A program made the translations under genes and the position numbers. A stretch of 64,000 bases of DNA. It comes from an uncultured bacterium (lineage in GTDB: Bacteria > Acidobacteriota > Thermoanaerobaculia > Thermoanaerobaculales > Thermoanaerobaculaceae). The DNA is taken from assembly GCA_937924755.1 (NCBI GenBank), contig CALEVZ010000014.1, positions 1-64,000 of the forward strand. Direction: 5' to 3'. Each line of letters begins with the position of its first letter. Positions within the stretch are counted from its first letter, which is position 1. Below are positions 51,453 through 60,549 of this stretch, in pieces. The notes below the pieces were generated by a model. That model ran no database searches. It was not told where the DNA came from and worked only from the letters and a program-made list of their open reading frames with translations.

Positions 51453-53393
51453 CTAGTTCACCAGAAACTGCTGCAAGAAAAGCACCACGGCGTTCTCATA
51501 GAACGTCCGGTTGGTATGCTTGCGGAACCCGTGCCCCTCGTCGCGCGCCAGCAGGTACCACACCGTGCCGCCGTTGGCCCGCACCGTGCGCACCATCTGC
51601 TCCGACTCGCTCACCGGCACCCGGGGGTCGTTGAGCCCCTGCACCACGAAGAGCGGCCTGGTAATCCGGTGGGCGTTGGTGAGGGGTGAGATGCGCTCCA
51701 AAAAGGCCCGCATCTCGGGATCCCGCTCGTCTCCGTACTCCACCCGGCGCAGGTCCCGTCGGTAGTCTTGGGTGTTGGTGAGGAAGGTGACGAAGTTGGA
51801 AATGCCGACGATATCGATGCCGCAACGCAGGCGGTCGTTGTAGTGCACCAACGAGGCCAGCACCATGTAACCGCCGTAGGAACCGCCCATCACCGCCACC
51901 CGCGAAGCGTCTAGCTCCTCCTGCGCGCCGATCCAGTCCAGCAAGGCGCCGATGTCCTTGACCGAATCCTCCCTGAGGTAGCCGTTGTCAAGGGTGAGGT
52001 AGGTCTTCCCGTACCCCGAGGAACCCCGCACGTTGGGGGCCAATACAGCGATGCCCAGCTCGTTGACGTAATACTGCAGCATAGGGCTGAAAGTGGGGAT
52101 GAACTGCGCCTCTGGCCCGCCGTGGATGCTGATCAGCACCGGAAACGGTCCTGTCCCCCTGGGACGGTAGTAGAAGGCGGGAATCTGCCGGGGCCGCCCG
52201 TTCACCTGATCGAAGGTCGGGTAGCGAATGAGGGTAGGCTCCACGAAGCGGTTGGTATCGAGTCCCCCTACCTCCGAGTAGGTCCAGCGCACCAGCTGGC
52301 CGGTCCTCACGTCCAGCACGTAAACGTCGCCGGGGGAGCGGGCGCTGTTGATGGTCATCGCCAGCTGCGGCGAGCGGGGGTGGAAGCGCAGCCCGAACAC
52401 CTGCCCGGTCGGCAGGTTCCCCACCTTGCGCCGCTCCCTCGTCCGGGTGTCCAAGAGGTAGAGAGCCGAAACACCGTCCTCGTTGACGGTGAAGGCCAGC
52501 GTCCGGCCGTCATAGGATAGCTCCAGTCCCTCTACATCCCAGGGGATATCCGCAGTCAAGATCTCGTCGGCCTTGGCTCCCGCGGTATCGCGCAGGCGCA
52601 GGTGCCGGAATTCGGAGCCCTCATCGGAGGTGTAATAGATGTGGCGGCCATCGGCGGCCCAGGTAGCGGCCCCGTAGGCCACCGGCCCGGCGGCCCGGTG
52701 AAAGGGGGTCAAGGTCGACGCCTCGAAGTCATACACGAAGGGGTACGACTCGTTGGCGGAGACCCCTTTCACCACCAGCAGGCGCTTGCCATCGGGGGAA
52801 AACTCTACCGCCCGCCAACTCCCCCCTTCGGTGATGATCGCCTCCGCCTGCTGCGGGCTGGACCGCAGCGCCAGATACACGTCGGTGTCGCGGCCGTTGC
52901 GCCGGGTGGAGGAGTAGGCGAAGGCGGAGCCGTCCCGATTCCACACCGCCCCGCCGTTGCGGGAGCGTCCGTCGGTGAGCAGCGTCGACGAGGCGTTAGC
53001 GAGGTCGAACATGAACAGCTGGAAGAACTCGCCCCCGCCGACGTCGCGGGCGTAGAGTAAGGTTCCCGCTGCAGGATCGGGACAAACCGCCACCTGCCCC
53101 ACCGGCTCGCGAAAGAATGTCAGCTGTCGCCGCGCACCGCCGGGCATCGCCACGAAGTGCACCTGGGAGGTCTCCCCGAAGCGCGTAGAGATGAACACCC
53201 CGCTGCCATCCGCCGCCCACCCGACCATCGCCGCCGAGCGGGTGGCCTGATACTGCAGCGTCCGCTCTTCCACCGTGGGGGGAATGTCCGGAATCCCCTC
53301 CATGACCAGCTGACCCAGCTCGCGCCGCGCTACCTCCGCGGTCACCGGCGCCGCCAGCGCCACCGCCAAGCTCAAAGACACCATCCGCCGCAT
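51453..53393 (-). CDS. S9 family prolyl-oligopeptidase-like peptidase
   Basis: A 646-residue exported peptidase. After the signal peptide, residues ~50-370 form the beta-propeller (TolB/DPP-like repeats such as AVEFSPDGKRLLVV and ATWAADGRHIYYTS). The C-terminal alpha/beta hydrolase domain holds the nucleophile in MGGSYGGYM, Asp in GLNDPRVP and His in DEGHGF. HGGPEAQF forms the oxyanion region. It probably cleaves short peptides in the periplasm or outside. ATG at 53393 has GGGAGG 5 nt upstream. Confidence 0.93.
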   Translation of the reverse strand: MRRMVSLSLAVALAAPVTAEVARRELGQLVMEGIPDIPPTVEERTLQYQATRSAAMVGWAADGSGVFISTRFGETSQVHFVAMPGGARRQLTFFREPVGQVAVCPDPAAGTLLYARDVGGGEFFQLFMFDLANASSTLLTDGRSRNGGAVWNRDGSAFAYSSTRRNGRDTDVYLALRSSPQQAEAIITEGGSWRAVEFSPDGKRLLVVKGVSANESYPFVYDFEASTLTPFHRAAGPVAYGAATWAADGRHIYYTSDEGSEFRHLRLRDTAGAKADEILTADIPWDVEGLELSYDGRTLAFTVNEDGVSALYLLDTRTRERRKVGNLPTGQVFGLRFHPRSPQLAMTINSARSPGDVYVLDVRTGQLVRWTYSEVGGLDTNRFVEPTLIRYPTFDQVNGRPRQIPAFYYRPRGTGPFPVLISIHGGPEAQFIPTFSPMLQYYVNELGIAVLAPNVRGSSGYGKTYLTLDNGYLREDSVKDIGALLDWIGAQEELDASRVAVMGGSYGGYMVLASLVHYNDRLRCGIDIVGISNFVTFLTNTQDYRRDLRRVEYGDERDPEMRAFLERISPLTNAHRITRPLFVVQGLNDPRVPVSESEQMVRTVRANGGTVWYLLARDEGHGFRKHTNRTFYENAVVLFLQQFLVN

Positions 53394-53471
53394 GCTCACC
53401 TCCCTGATCCAGGCCCCGGTCGTGCTGCCGGGGGCGGAAGCATAGCGAATTTCGCCCTCGACAAACCGCCC

Positions 53472-53499
53472 TTGACGCTTCCCTGCAAACCGTTAGCAT
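53472..53499 (+). promoter_or_regulatory. Promoter of the decayed gene (TTGACG-16-TAGCAT)
   Basis: TTGACG (53472-53477) and TAGCAT (53494-53499) are 16 nt apart, followed by GGAGAG and a GTG. The expression signals remain although the gene behind them is broken. Confidence 0.5.
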
Positions 53500-53516
53500 C
53501 GACGGAGAGATCCCCG

Positions 53517-53820
53517 GTGGTGCTCACCGTCTCGCCTGCGCTTCGCGAGCGTTTCGGGGACGAGGCCGCGTGAGGATTTTGTCCGTCTCCTCTCGGCCCT
53601 TGAAAAAAACACCAGCGAGCGAGCCGTGGCCCTCGTCGAGGAGCGCTTCGCGCGCCGGGTCGCCGACTCGGAAGCCCGGCTCGATGGCCGCATCACCGAC
53701 GAGGTGGGTAGGCTGCGGGTGGACATAGACTCCTTTAAGACCGAAAACATCAAGTGAATGTTCCTCTTCTGGGTTGGCCAGCTGGTGATCATCGCTGATT
53801 TGATCAAGTTCTTGAAATAG
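53517..53820 (+). pseudogene. Decayed coiled-coil membrane protein gene
   Basis: The pieces read VVLTVSPALRERFGDEAA, then in the next frame EDFVRLLSALEKNTSERAV, VALVEERFARRVADSEARLDG and VDIDSFKTENIK, then TGA, then MFLFWVGQLVIIADL in the same frame, ending at TAG. Similar small proteins (a coiled coil followed by one C-terminal TM helix) read ...IIKWMFLFWVGQ, so the TGA replaces a Trp codon. There is thus one frameshift near 53570 and one nonsense change near 53756. An intact product of about 100 residues would have resembled the CCDC90/DUF1640 type. Confidence 0.6.
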
Positions 53821-54025
53821 CAGTCCCTCGTCAAGCTCCTCCGGCGCTACGGTCGGTCGAGCCGGCGGACCTCAGGTGGGCCGTGACGGCCCAAGCATCG
53901 CCGCTTCTGGTGATCGCCACTTACCCGCTTCAAACGGCCGGCTGTACTCGCCTCCAAGGGATGGGCTATTTTGCACAGCACGCCGCTGCTCGGTCGGCGA
54001 GGGCGGCGGGAGGAGGGCGGCATCC
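53821..54025. other. Gap upstream of the S46 peptidase gene
   Basis: About 205 bp without a gene. TATTTT (53967-53972) is a possible -10 for the peptidase gene; no clear -35 accompanies it. Nothing else was recognised. Confidence 0.3.
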
Positions 54026-56098
54026 ATGCGCAAGCGTCTCGTTTTGTGGTTGATGGCCATCATCGCCGGAGTTGTCGCAGCACCGGTGGCTGCCGATGAG
54101 GGGATGTGGACTCTGGACAATCCCCCCACGGCGCAGCTCCAAGCCAAGTACGATTTCACCCCGACCCCACAGTGGCTGGAGCGGCTGCGCCTGGCGGCGG
54201 TGCGTTTCAACGACGGCGGCTCGGGGTCGTTCGTCAGCCCTCGCGGCCTGGTGCTCACCAACCATCACGTGGCGCGGGGGCAGCTGCAGAAGCTTTCGTC
54301 CAAAGACAGGGACCTGGTGGCCGCCGGGTTTCTCGCCACCCGCCCGGAGGAAGAGATCCCCTGCCCTGATCTGGAGCTCAACGTCCTGGTCAGCATGGAG
54401 GATGTCACCACTCGAGTGACGGCGGCGCTCGGGCCGAACATGTCCGAGAAGGACGCCATGGAGGCCCGCAAAGCCGTCATCGCCGCCATTGAAAAGGAAA
54501 GCCTGACCGCTACCGGCCTGCGCTCGGACGTCGTTACCCTTTACGCTGGGGGGGAGTACTGGCTTTACCGTTACAAGAAGTACACCGACGTCCGCCTGGT
54601 CTTCGCCCCCGAGGAGCAGATCGCCTTCTTCGGCGGCGACCCCGACAACTTCACCTACCCGCGCTGGAACCTGGACATGACGCTGTTCCGCGTCTGGGAG
54701 AACGGCCAGCCCATCGCCAGTCCCGCCTATCTGAAGTGGAACCCGGCGGGCGCCAGCGACGGCGAGTTGGTGTTCGTGGTGGGCCACCCAGGTTCGACCA
54801 ATCGGCTGCACACCCTGGCCCAGCTGGAGGCCCAGCGGGACGTGGTGTACCCCGACACCCTGGCGATGATGAAGCGAATGCTGGCAGTGAGCGAGGCCTA
54901 CGCCGCCCGCGGCCCCGAGCAGCAGCGCCAGGCCCTGGGACTGATCTTCGGACTGCAAAACGGGATTAAGGCGCGTACCGGCGAACTGGAGGGGTTGAGG
55001 AACCCCGCAATCCTGGGCAAGAAGGCCGCCGAGGAGGCGGAATTTCGTCGTCGCGTTGCATCCAACCCGATATGGCAGCAGCAATTCGGTTCCGCCTGGG
55101 ATGACATCGCAATGGCCCAGGCCAAAGCCCTGGCACGCCGCCCAGAGCTCGCCCACGCCCGTCTGGGCGGTCGCAGCTTGCCCCGTCTGGCGCAAACCAT
55201 CGTCCGCTACGTGGTGGAGGTGAGCAAACCCGATGCCGACCGCCTGGAGGAATTCCGCGACTCGCAGCTGGAGTCGCTGCGCTTTCGCATGTTCTCCCCT
55301 GCCCCGGTGTACCCCGAGCTGGAGGAGCTGCTGCTGGCGGACGCCCTCCGGCAGTCGCTGGAGGCGCTCGGGGCCGAGCACCCCTTCACGAAGGTGGCCT
55401 TGGCCGGGAAATCGCCGGAGGAGGCGGCGCGGGAGGCGGTGCGGGGCACCGCCCTGGCCGATCCGGCGTTTCGCAGGCAGCTGGTGGAGGGGGGCAGTGC
55501 CGCTGTGGAGGCATCTGCTGACCCGCTCATCGCTCTGGCTCGCCGCGTCGACCCCTATTTGAGAGAGCTGCGACGCTGGCAGGAGGACCACATCGACAGC
55601 GTGCAGCAAGCAGCGAGTGAAAAGCTGGCCAGGGCGAGGTTTGCCGTGTACGGCAAAAGTCTACCACCCGATGCGACCTTTACTCTGCGGCTGTCCTACG
55701 GCACCGTGAAGGGCTACCCGTACAACGGTACCCAGGCACCGCCGTGGACGACCCTATACGGCCTGTACGACCGCGCCGCTTCCTTCTCTTTCCGGCCGCC
55801 CTTCCACCTGCCGCCGAGATGGGCGAACCCACCCCAGGGGGTGAACCTGACCACGCGGGTGAACTTCGTGACCACCCACGACATCATCGGTGGGAACTCC
55901 GGATCCCCCGTGGTCAACCGCGAGGGCGAGATCGTCGGATTGATCTTCGACGGCAACATCGAAAGCCTGGTGGGTCGTTTCGTCTACGACGACACCGCCA
56001 ACCGGGCGGTGTCGGTGCACACCGCCTTTATGACCGAGGCGCTGGCCAAAGTCTACGGGGCCGAGATGTTGGTGAGGGAGCTGCTGGGAGAGCGCTGA
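54026..56098 (+). CDS. S46 family dipeptidyl-peptidase
   Basis: A 690-residue exported serine peptidase. The ATG follows GGGAGGAGGG. Signal peptide ~1-22 (ends VAADEG), then MWTLDNPP typical of S46. The triad is visible: His in LVLTNHHVARGQ, Asp in GGDPDNFTYPRWN and Ser in GGNSGSPVVN. It removes dipeptides from the N-termini of oligopeptides in the periplasm. GLIFDGNIESL has Gly where acidic-specific DPP11 enzymes carry Arg, which favours a DPP7-like taste for hydrophobic residues; that is inference from family knowledge. With the S9 and M16 enzymes it suggests peptide-based nutrition. Confidence 0.94.
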   Translation: MRKRLVLWLMAIIAGVVAAPVAADEGMWTLDNPPTAQLQAKYDFTPTPQWLERLRLAAVRFNDGGSGSFVSPRGLVLTNHHVARGQLQKLSSKDRDLVAAGFLATRPEEEIPCPDLELNVLVSMEDVTTRVTAALGPNMSEKDAMEARKAVIAAIEKESLTATGLRSDVVTLYAGGEYWLYRYKKYTDVRLVFAPEEQIAFFGGDPDNFTYPRWNLDMTLFRVWENGQPIASPAYLKWNPAGASDGELVFVVGHPGSTNRLHTLAQLEAQRDVVYPDTLAMMKRMLAVSEAYAARGPEQQRQALGLIFGLQNGIKARTGELEGLRNPAILGKKAAEEAEFRRRVASNPIWQQQFGSAWDDIAMAQAKALARRPELAHARLGGRSLPRLAQTIVRYVVEVSKPDADRLEEFRDSQLESLRFRMFSPAPVYPELEELLLADALRQSLEALGAEHPFTKVALAGKSPEEAAREAVRGTALADPAFRRQLVEGGSAAVEASADPLIALARRVDPYLRELRRWQEDHIDSVQQAASEKLARARFAVYGKSLPPDATFTLRLSYGTVKGYPYNGTQAPPWTTLYGLYDRAASFSFRPPFHLPPRWANPPQGVNLTTRVNFVTTHDIIGGNSGSPVVNREGEIVGLIFDGNIESLVGRFVYDDTANRAVSVHTAFMTEALAKVYGAEMLVRELLGER

Positions 56099-56167
56099 GA
56101 CTCCCTCTCGTCGAGACCGGTCTGGACACGTCCTGCTCTTCCGCAGGGCTGGGGCCGCCCCTGGCCG

Positions 56168-56575
56168 TCAGGAGACCGCCAGCTGGCGGGTCTCGATGGC
56201 TCGCAGCACTGCCAGCAACGTGGCCGGGTGGATGGGCTTGCCGAGGACGGCGTCGGGCCCCTCCACCCCGGCGTGGGCTCCCAGGTAGGACTGGCAGTCA
56301 TCCTTGAGGAGCTGATCCACTCCCGTCACGACCACCAAAGGGGTGGCTGACCAACGCGGACTGCGCCGCAGGGTGACCAGCAGATCCAAGCCGGAGCGCC
56401 CGGGAAGCAGAACATCGACGATCACCACGTCAGGCAGGAAGCGGTCCAGCTCGGCCAGGGCGGCGGCGCTGTCTCCGGCCCCGGCCACCTCGTAGCCATG
56501 GTCGTCGAGCACCGCTGCGAAGTACTCCCGGATGTCGGGATCGTCGTCGACCACGAGGATTCGCCGCAGGCCCAT
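56168..56575 (-). CDS. Stand-alone response-regulator receiver
   Basis: A 135-residue CheY-like receiver with no output domain. Acidic pocket ILVVDDDPD, phospho-acceptor Asp in VVIVDVLLPG, Thr in VVVTG and Lys in VLGKPIHP are all present. The segment between the Thr and the Lys is several residues longer than usual, a feature shared with the receiver encoded at 61804-62202 and the one fused to the iron-sulfur protein. Its gene starts 1 nt after the kinase stop, so it is a likely substrate of that kinase. Confidence 0.93.
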   Translation of the reverse strand: MGLRRILVVDDDPDIREYFAAVLDDHGYEVAGAGDSAAALAELDRFLPDVVIVDVLLPGRSGLDLLVTLRRSPRWSATPLVVVTGVDQLLKDDCQSYLGAHAGVEGPDAVLGKPIHPATLLAVLRAIETRQLAVS

Positions 56576-56576
56576 C

Positions 56577-58034
56577 TCAGCTTCCTCTTGCCGCAGCCGA
56601 GAGGGGCGCCAGCTCTGGGTTCGGCCGGGTACTGGGGCGGGCCTCCAAGGGCAGCCGGATGACGAAGCGGCTGCCGCGCCCCACCTCAGAGTCTACGGTG
56701 ATGGAGCCTCCGTGCTTGGCAACGATCTTGTTGGCGATGAATAAACCCAGACCCGTGCCCTTGCTGCCTTTGGAGGAGAAGAACAGGGAAAAGAGCTTTT
56801 CCCGGGTTTCCCGGTCCATGCCGACGCCGTTGTCCTCCACCACGATCACCATCCACGGGTCCAGCCGGCGGACGGACATGGTCACCCTCAGATCCCTCTT
56901 GCCCATCTCGGCGCGGCAGGCCTCCAGGGAGTTCTCCAGTATGTTGACCAGCATGGCCCGCAACGCCTTGCCGTCGCCGGGGAGCGTGCCCACTCCGGAA
57001 GCCACGTCAAAGCTCAAGGCGACACCGCCATCGACGGCCTTCTTTTCCATCACCTCCGCCAGCTCGCCAACCAGAGACGCCACATCCACGTCCACCACTT
57101 CCAGCTCCCGATCCTTGGCGTAGTAGAGAATATCCAAAACCATCGAGCGGATGCGCTCGACGTTGCGCACCACCATTTCCCACCCCTTCTTCAGCCGGGC
57201 TTCGTCCCCGCGCTCGAAGCCGGAGTTGACCAGATACAGCCCACCGTCAAGGCCCGTGAGCAAGCCCTTAATCCCGTGAGAGATCGAACCCACGAGCAGG
57301 CCGATGGAGGTGAGCTGTGACTGCAGCTCGCGGATTTGGGTGATATCCACCGCCATTTCGATCACCGCCTCCACCTCGCCCCGGGCGTTGCGCAGCGGCG
57401 CGGTGGTGACCAGCACGTTGATCTCGCGACCGTCGGCAGAGACCACCACCTCCTCGTGGTCGAAGGCCTTGCCCTCCCGGTACACGATCTGGGCATTGCA
57501 CACCAGGCACTGCTCGTCGCGGTGCTTGAAGACCCGGTAGCAGGGCTCGCCGATGGCGGGGCCGAAGGTTTCGCGGAAGCGCCGGTTGGCGTGCTGGATG
57601 ATGCGGTCGGGACCCTGCACCGAAAGGTAGCAGGGGACCTCTTCAAAGAGCTGCGCCAGCCGCTGCCGACTGTGAGCCAGCTGTTCCTGCAGCCGTTTGG
57701 ACTCGGAGATATCGGTGTGCATCTCCATGACCGCAACGATCTGGCCGGCCTCGTCTCGGATCGGGGTGGTGCGCACCCGCACGGGAATCTCCTGCCCGTC
57801 GCGGGTGCGCAGGACCTGCTCGGAGATCTGCGGGGCACCTTCGAGAAAGGTCTTCTCTACGGGGCAGCCATCACACACGCTGTCCCGTCCCTTGTAGGCG
57901 CGGTAGCAATAGTCGCCTTGCTCTCCGAAGTCGCGGCGGAAGCGCTGGTTACCGTGGATGATGCGGAAGTCACGATCATGCACGGAAAGGTAACAGGGCA
58001 TCTCTTCGAAGTACTGGGCGTAGGGATCCCGCAT
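56577..58034 (-). CDS. Histidine kinase with two Cys-bearing PAS domains
   Basis: A 485-residue cytoplasmic kinase with no TM segment. Two PAS domains (about 8-115 and 125-235) share a Cys pattern: PCYLSV, CYR and then CxxC (C54/C57 in VCDGCP; QCLVCN in the second). The dimerisation domain holds the phospho-acceptor in SISHGIKGLLTGL, and the ATPase has N (NILENSLEA), G1 (VVEDNGVGMD), F and G2 (GSKGTGLGLFIANKI). The paired Cys suggest redox or metal sensing. It is encoded between the receiver and the iron-sulfur/receiver fusion and probably phosphorylates both. Confidence 0.93.
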   Translation of the reverse strand: MRDPYAQYFEEMPCYLSVHDRDFRIIHGNQRFRRDFGEQGDYCYRAYKGRDSVCDGCPVEKTFLEGAPQISEQVLRTRDGQEIPVRVRTTPIRDEAGQIVAVMEMHTDISESKRLQEQLAHSRQRLAQLFEEVPCYLSVQGPDRIIQHANRRFRETFGPAIGEPCYRVFKHRDEQCLVCNAQIVYREGKAFDHEEVVVSADGREINVLVTTAPLRNARGEVEAVIEMAVDITQIRELQSQLTSIGLLVGSISHGIKGLLTGLDGGLYLVNSGFERGDEARLKKGWEMVVRNVERIRSMVLDILYYAKDRELEVVDVDVASLVGELAEVMEKKAVDGGVALSFDVASGVGTLPGDGKALRAMLVNILENSLEACRAEMGKRDLRVTMSVRRLDPWMVIVVEDNGVGMDRETREKLFSLFFSSKGSKGTGLGLFIANKIVAKHGGSITVDSEVGRGSRFVIRLPLEARPSTRPNPELAPLSAAARGS

Positions 58035-58059
58035 CGCCTCCTCCTCCGGGCTGCCGCCG

Positions 58060-59841
58060 CTACGCCGCCGCGTGCGCCGTTTCGAGGATACGCCGGACGT
58101 TCTTCACCAGCGCCTCCCCCTCCACCGGCTTGTCCATGTACCCCTCGGGCGGGGGCACCGGGCGATCGTAGATGACCTTGCGGAACTCTGGATGACCGGT
58201 GACGATACAGACAGGAGTGCTGGCGATCTCCGGATCGTGCCGCAATTCCGTGAACGCCTCGACACCATCCTTGCCCGGCATGGACAGGTCCAGGGTGATG
58301 AGATCCGGCCGCTCCCGCTTGGCCACGGAAATCGCCTCATCGCCGTCGCAAGCGTAGACGATTCGCGCCCCAGCGTCCTCGAGCACCGTCGCGATGAACG
58401 TGCGGGCATCCTCCTCGTCGTCCACCACCAGCACCGTGCGGCCGGCCAGCGGCAGCGCGCGGGCGGGCGCCGGACCCACCTCCGGCAGCGGCTCGGGCAT
58501 CGGCACCACCCGCCGCGGGGTGCGACGAACGGCGCACTCCTCCAGCACCAGCCCCTCGGCGGTGAGGTCCACCAGTTGTTTCACCTGGCACCCCAGCTTG
58601 TAGTACTTGATCAGGTCGGAGAGACCATCGACACAGTTATGGCATGAGGTGGCGACGATCTTGGCGCCGGTGTCGGCGATCTGCTTCGCCTTGATGACCG
58701 CCGACTTCAGGCGGCGGGGAGTGTACTCCGACATGGACATGGCGCCGCCGCCGCCGGTGCAGCAGAAGTTTTCCTGCCGGTTGGGGGTCATCTCGCGAAA
58801 ATCGCTCACCACCAGTCGCAGCAGCTCCCGCGGCTCCTCGGTGATGCCGCAGCTGCGGGCGAGGTTACAGGAGTCGTGGTAGGTCACCGGAATGGCGTTC
58901 TTGCTGCGGTCGACCTTGATCCGCCCCTCCTTGATGTAGTTGATCATGGTGACCACGGCGCTTTCCATGACGAAAGGCACGTCCACCCCGGCCCAGTTCT
59001 GCGCCTCGCAGCGGGTGGAGCGGAAGCCGTGGCCGCACTCGGAGATCACCAGTTTTTCCGCCCCCAGCTCGGCCACCCGCTCGAACAGCCGGCGTCCGGC
59101 CGTCCCTCCCAGCTGATCGTCGCCGGAGAAGAGGCCAAAGTTGGTCTGGTCCCACCAGTCGGAGGCCATCGTCCAGTCTTCGCCGGCGGCGTAGAAGATC
59201 AACGCCGCGTTGGTGATGGTGCGGGGATCGTACTTTACCTCGCGGGGGTTGATGGCGTAGACCACCCTGGCGCCCTGTTTGTCGATGGGAATGGCCGCCG
59301 CCGGATCGCCCACTTCCGCGACCAGTTCTTCGGACAGCCACTCCAGGGTCTCCAGGTAGTCCTCCTTAAGAACCCCCATCTGGTTGCCGATCTCCCACTG
59401 GTCCTTGGACACTACGCGCACCCCCTCGGGCATCACCCCGACCGCGGTGAGGAGGCCGCGCATGGTGCGGTTGATGGAGGCGGTGTCCACCCCCATGGGG
59501 CAGTTGAAGGTGCAGCGCCGGCAGTTGGTGCAGGTACCGAAGGCGATCTCCTTAAGTGCCTCGAGATCCTCGTCGGTGATGGGAGCCTTAGCGCCCACCC
59601 ACCACGGCACCACTCTGCCGGTCCAGTCGTGGTTGCGCTTGAAGATTTTGCGCAGCTGATCTCCCTTGTACGATGGAGTCATTCGCGGGTCCTCGGGATC
59701 GGCCAGGGCGTAGTGGCACGCGGTATGACACATGCCGCAGTGCACACAGCTCACCAGGGAGGCCACCAGCGGCCGGGTCAGTTTCCTGGACAACAGCTCC
59801 GCCAAGACTTGTGCCTTGTAAGAACGGGAATCTGAGCTCAT
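58060..59841 (-). CDS. HdrD/DsrK-type iron-sulfur protein fused to a CheY receiver
   Basis: A 593-residue fusion. Residues 32-42 (CVHCGMCHTAC) and 104-114 (CTNCRRCTFNC) bind two [4Fe-4S] clusters, the first with Tyr/Ala following, the second with the classic Pro. The middle carries the CCG-type site of HdrD/DsrK/TmcB proteins: Cys in YHDSC, CC in NFCCTGGGG and CxxC in SCHNC, which bind the catalytic non-cubane or special cluster. Residues ~468-590 form a complete receiver: VVDDEED, Asp in ITLDLSMPG, Thr in CIVTG and Lys in YMDKPV. The C-terminal receiver is the unusual part. GGAG lies before the ATG; the NarI-like subunit gene is 21 nt upstream. Confidence 0.93.
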   Translation of the reverse strand: MSSDSRSYKAQVLAELLSRKLTRPLVASLVSCVHCGMCHTACHYALADPEDPRMTPSYKGDQLRKIFKRNHDWTGRVVPWWVGAKAPITDEDLEALKEIAFGTCTNCRRCTFNCPMGVDTASINRTMRGLLTAVGVMPEGVRVVSKDQWEIGNQMGVLKEDYLETLEWLSEELVAEVGDPAAAIPIDKQGARVVYAINPREVKYDPRTITNAALIFYAAGEDWTMASDWWDQTNFGLFSGDDQLGGTAGRRLFERVAELGAEKLVISECGHGFRSTRCEAQNWAGVDVPFVMESAVVTMINYIKEGRIKVDRSKNAIPVTYHDSCNLARSCGITEEPRELLRLVVSDFREMTPNRQENFCCTGGGGAMSMSEYTPRRLKSAVIKAKQIADTGAKIVATSCHNCVDGLSDLIKYYKLGCQVKQLVDLTAEGLVLEECAVRRTPRRVVPMPEPLPEVGPAPARALPLAGRTVLVVDDEEDARTFIATVLEDAGARIVYACDGDEAISVAKRERPDLITLDLSMPGKDGVEAFTELRHDPEIASTPVCIVTGHPEFRKVIYDRPVPPPEGYMDKPVEGEALVKNVRRILETAHAAA

Positions 59842-59862
59842 GGCTGCTCTCCTCAGCTCGCC

Positions 59863-60549
59863 TCAGGCCCGCACCGTCGGCATGGAGCCGCGGTGACCCA
59901 GTGTTCGCCCCAGCCAGTAGCGGGTGAACGGGTAGTAGAGGTAATGGGAAATCTTGGAAAACGGAACGTAAATGAGGAAGAAGCTGGTGGCGATCAGGAA
60001 GGCGACGAGAAAACCTTCGCCTTGGATCACCCCGGCCAGGTAGAGCTGCGCCAGCACTGCCAGGGCAAACCAGAAGGTCAGCATGATCACCGAGAAGTAA
60101 TCGTCCGGCGAGCTGATCAGGCGCAGATACGGAGTCGTCAGGCGGCGAACGATGCGGCCCACCGCCACCACAAAGGCCACTGCCAGCAGCGCACCGCTGA
60201 GGGCGGCATACGCCTGGCTGGCCACCACGGCCGGAGCCAACGAGCTTAGGAAAGCCAGCGAAATCCCCGCCACCACGCCCAGATGGAATAGGACGAAGGT
60301 GGCGTAGAAAAAGGGCTTGCTCCGGGTACTCTCCATCGCCCACGGCATCGCCACGTTGGCCAAGGAGTACAGTGCCCCCTTGCGAGCGTTGGTGCGCTCC
60401 GGATTGCCGGGCGCCTGGCGATCGCGGGTGGCGCGAAAGCGCAGCAGCCACCAGACGCGGATCGAATACACCACCCCCATGATCCCCAGGGCAATCCAGT
60501 GGACGATCTCCACGGTGTGCAGCAGGGCGGACGGTTCATGCTGCGGCAT
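59863..60549 (-). CDS. NarI/DsrM-like cytochrome b membrane subunit
   Basis: A 228-residue protein with five TM helices, as in NarI, DsrM, HmcE and TmcC. Candidate haem ligands are His in LLHTVEIVHW, in LFHLGVV and in FSKISHYLYYPFTRYW. By family it should pass electrons between menaquinone and the iron-sulfur subunit encoded next, on the cytoplasmic side. AAGGAGT is 5 nt before the ATG. Its start lies within the end of the macrodomain gene (14-nt overlap). Confidence 0.9.
   Translation of the reverse strand: MPQHEPSALLHTVEIVHWIALGIMGVVYSIRVWWLLRFRATRDRQAPGNPERTNARKGALYSLANVAMPWAMESTRSKPFFYATFVLFHLGVVAGISLAFLSSLAPAVVASQAYAALSGALLAVAFVVAVGRIVRRLTTPYLRLISSPDDYFSVIMLTFWFALAVLAQLYLAGVIQGEGFLVAFLIATSFFLIYVPFSKISHYLYYPFTRYWLGRTLGHRGSMPTVRA

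Noticed and set aside
51453-51500. Terminator of the S9 peptidase gene
   Set aside because: No stable hairpin with a T-run was found in the gap below its stop.
53517-53820. TGA in KTENIK-TGA-MFLFWVGQ as a second selenocysteine codon
   Set aside because: Similar proteins carry Trp at this place, the site is at a membrane boundary rather than an active site, and the gene has a further frameshift. Nonsense mutation is simpler.
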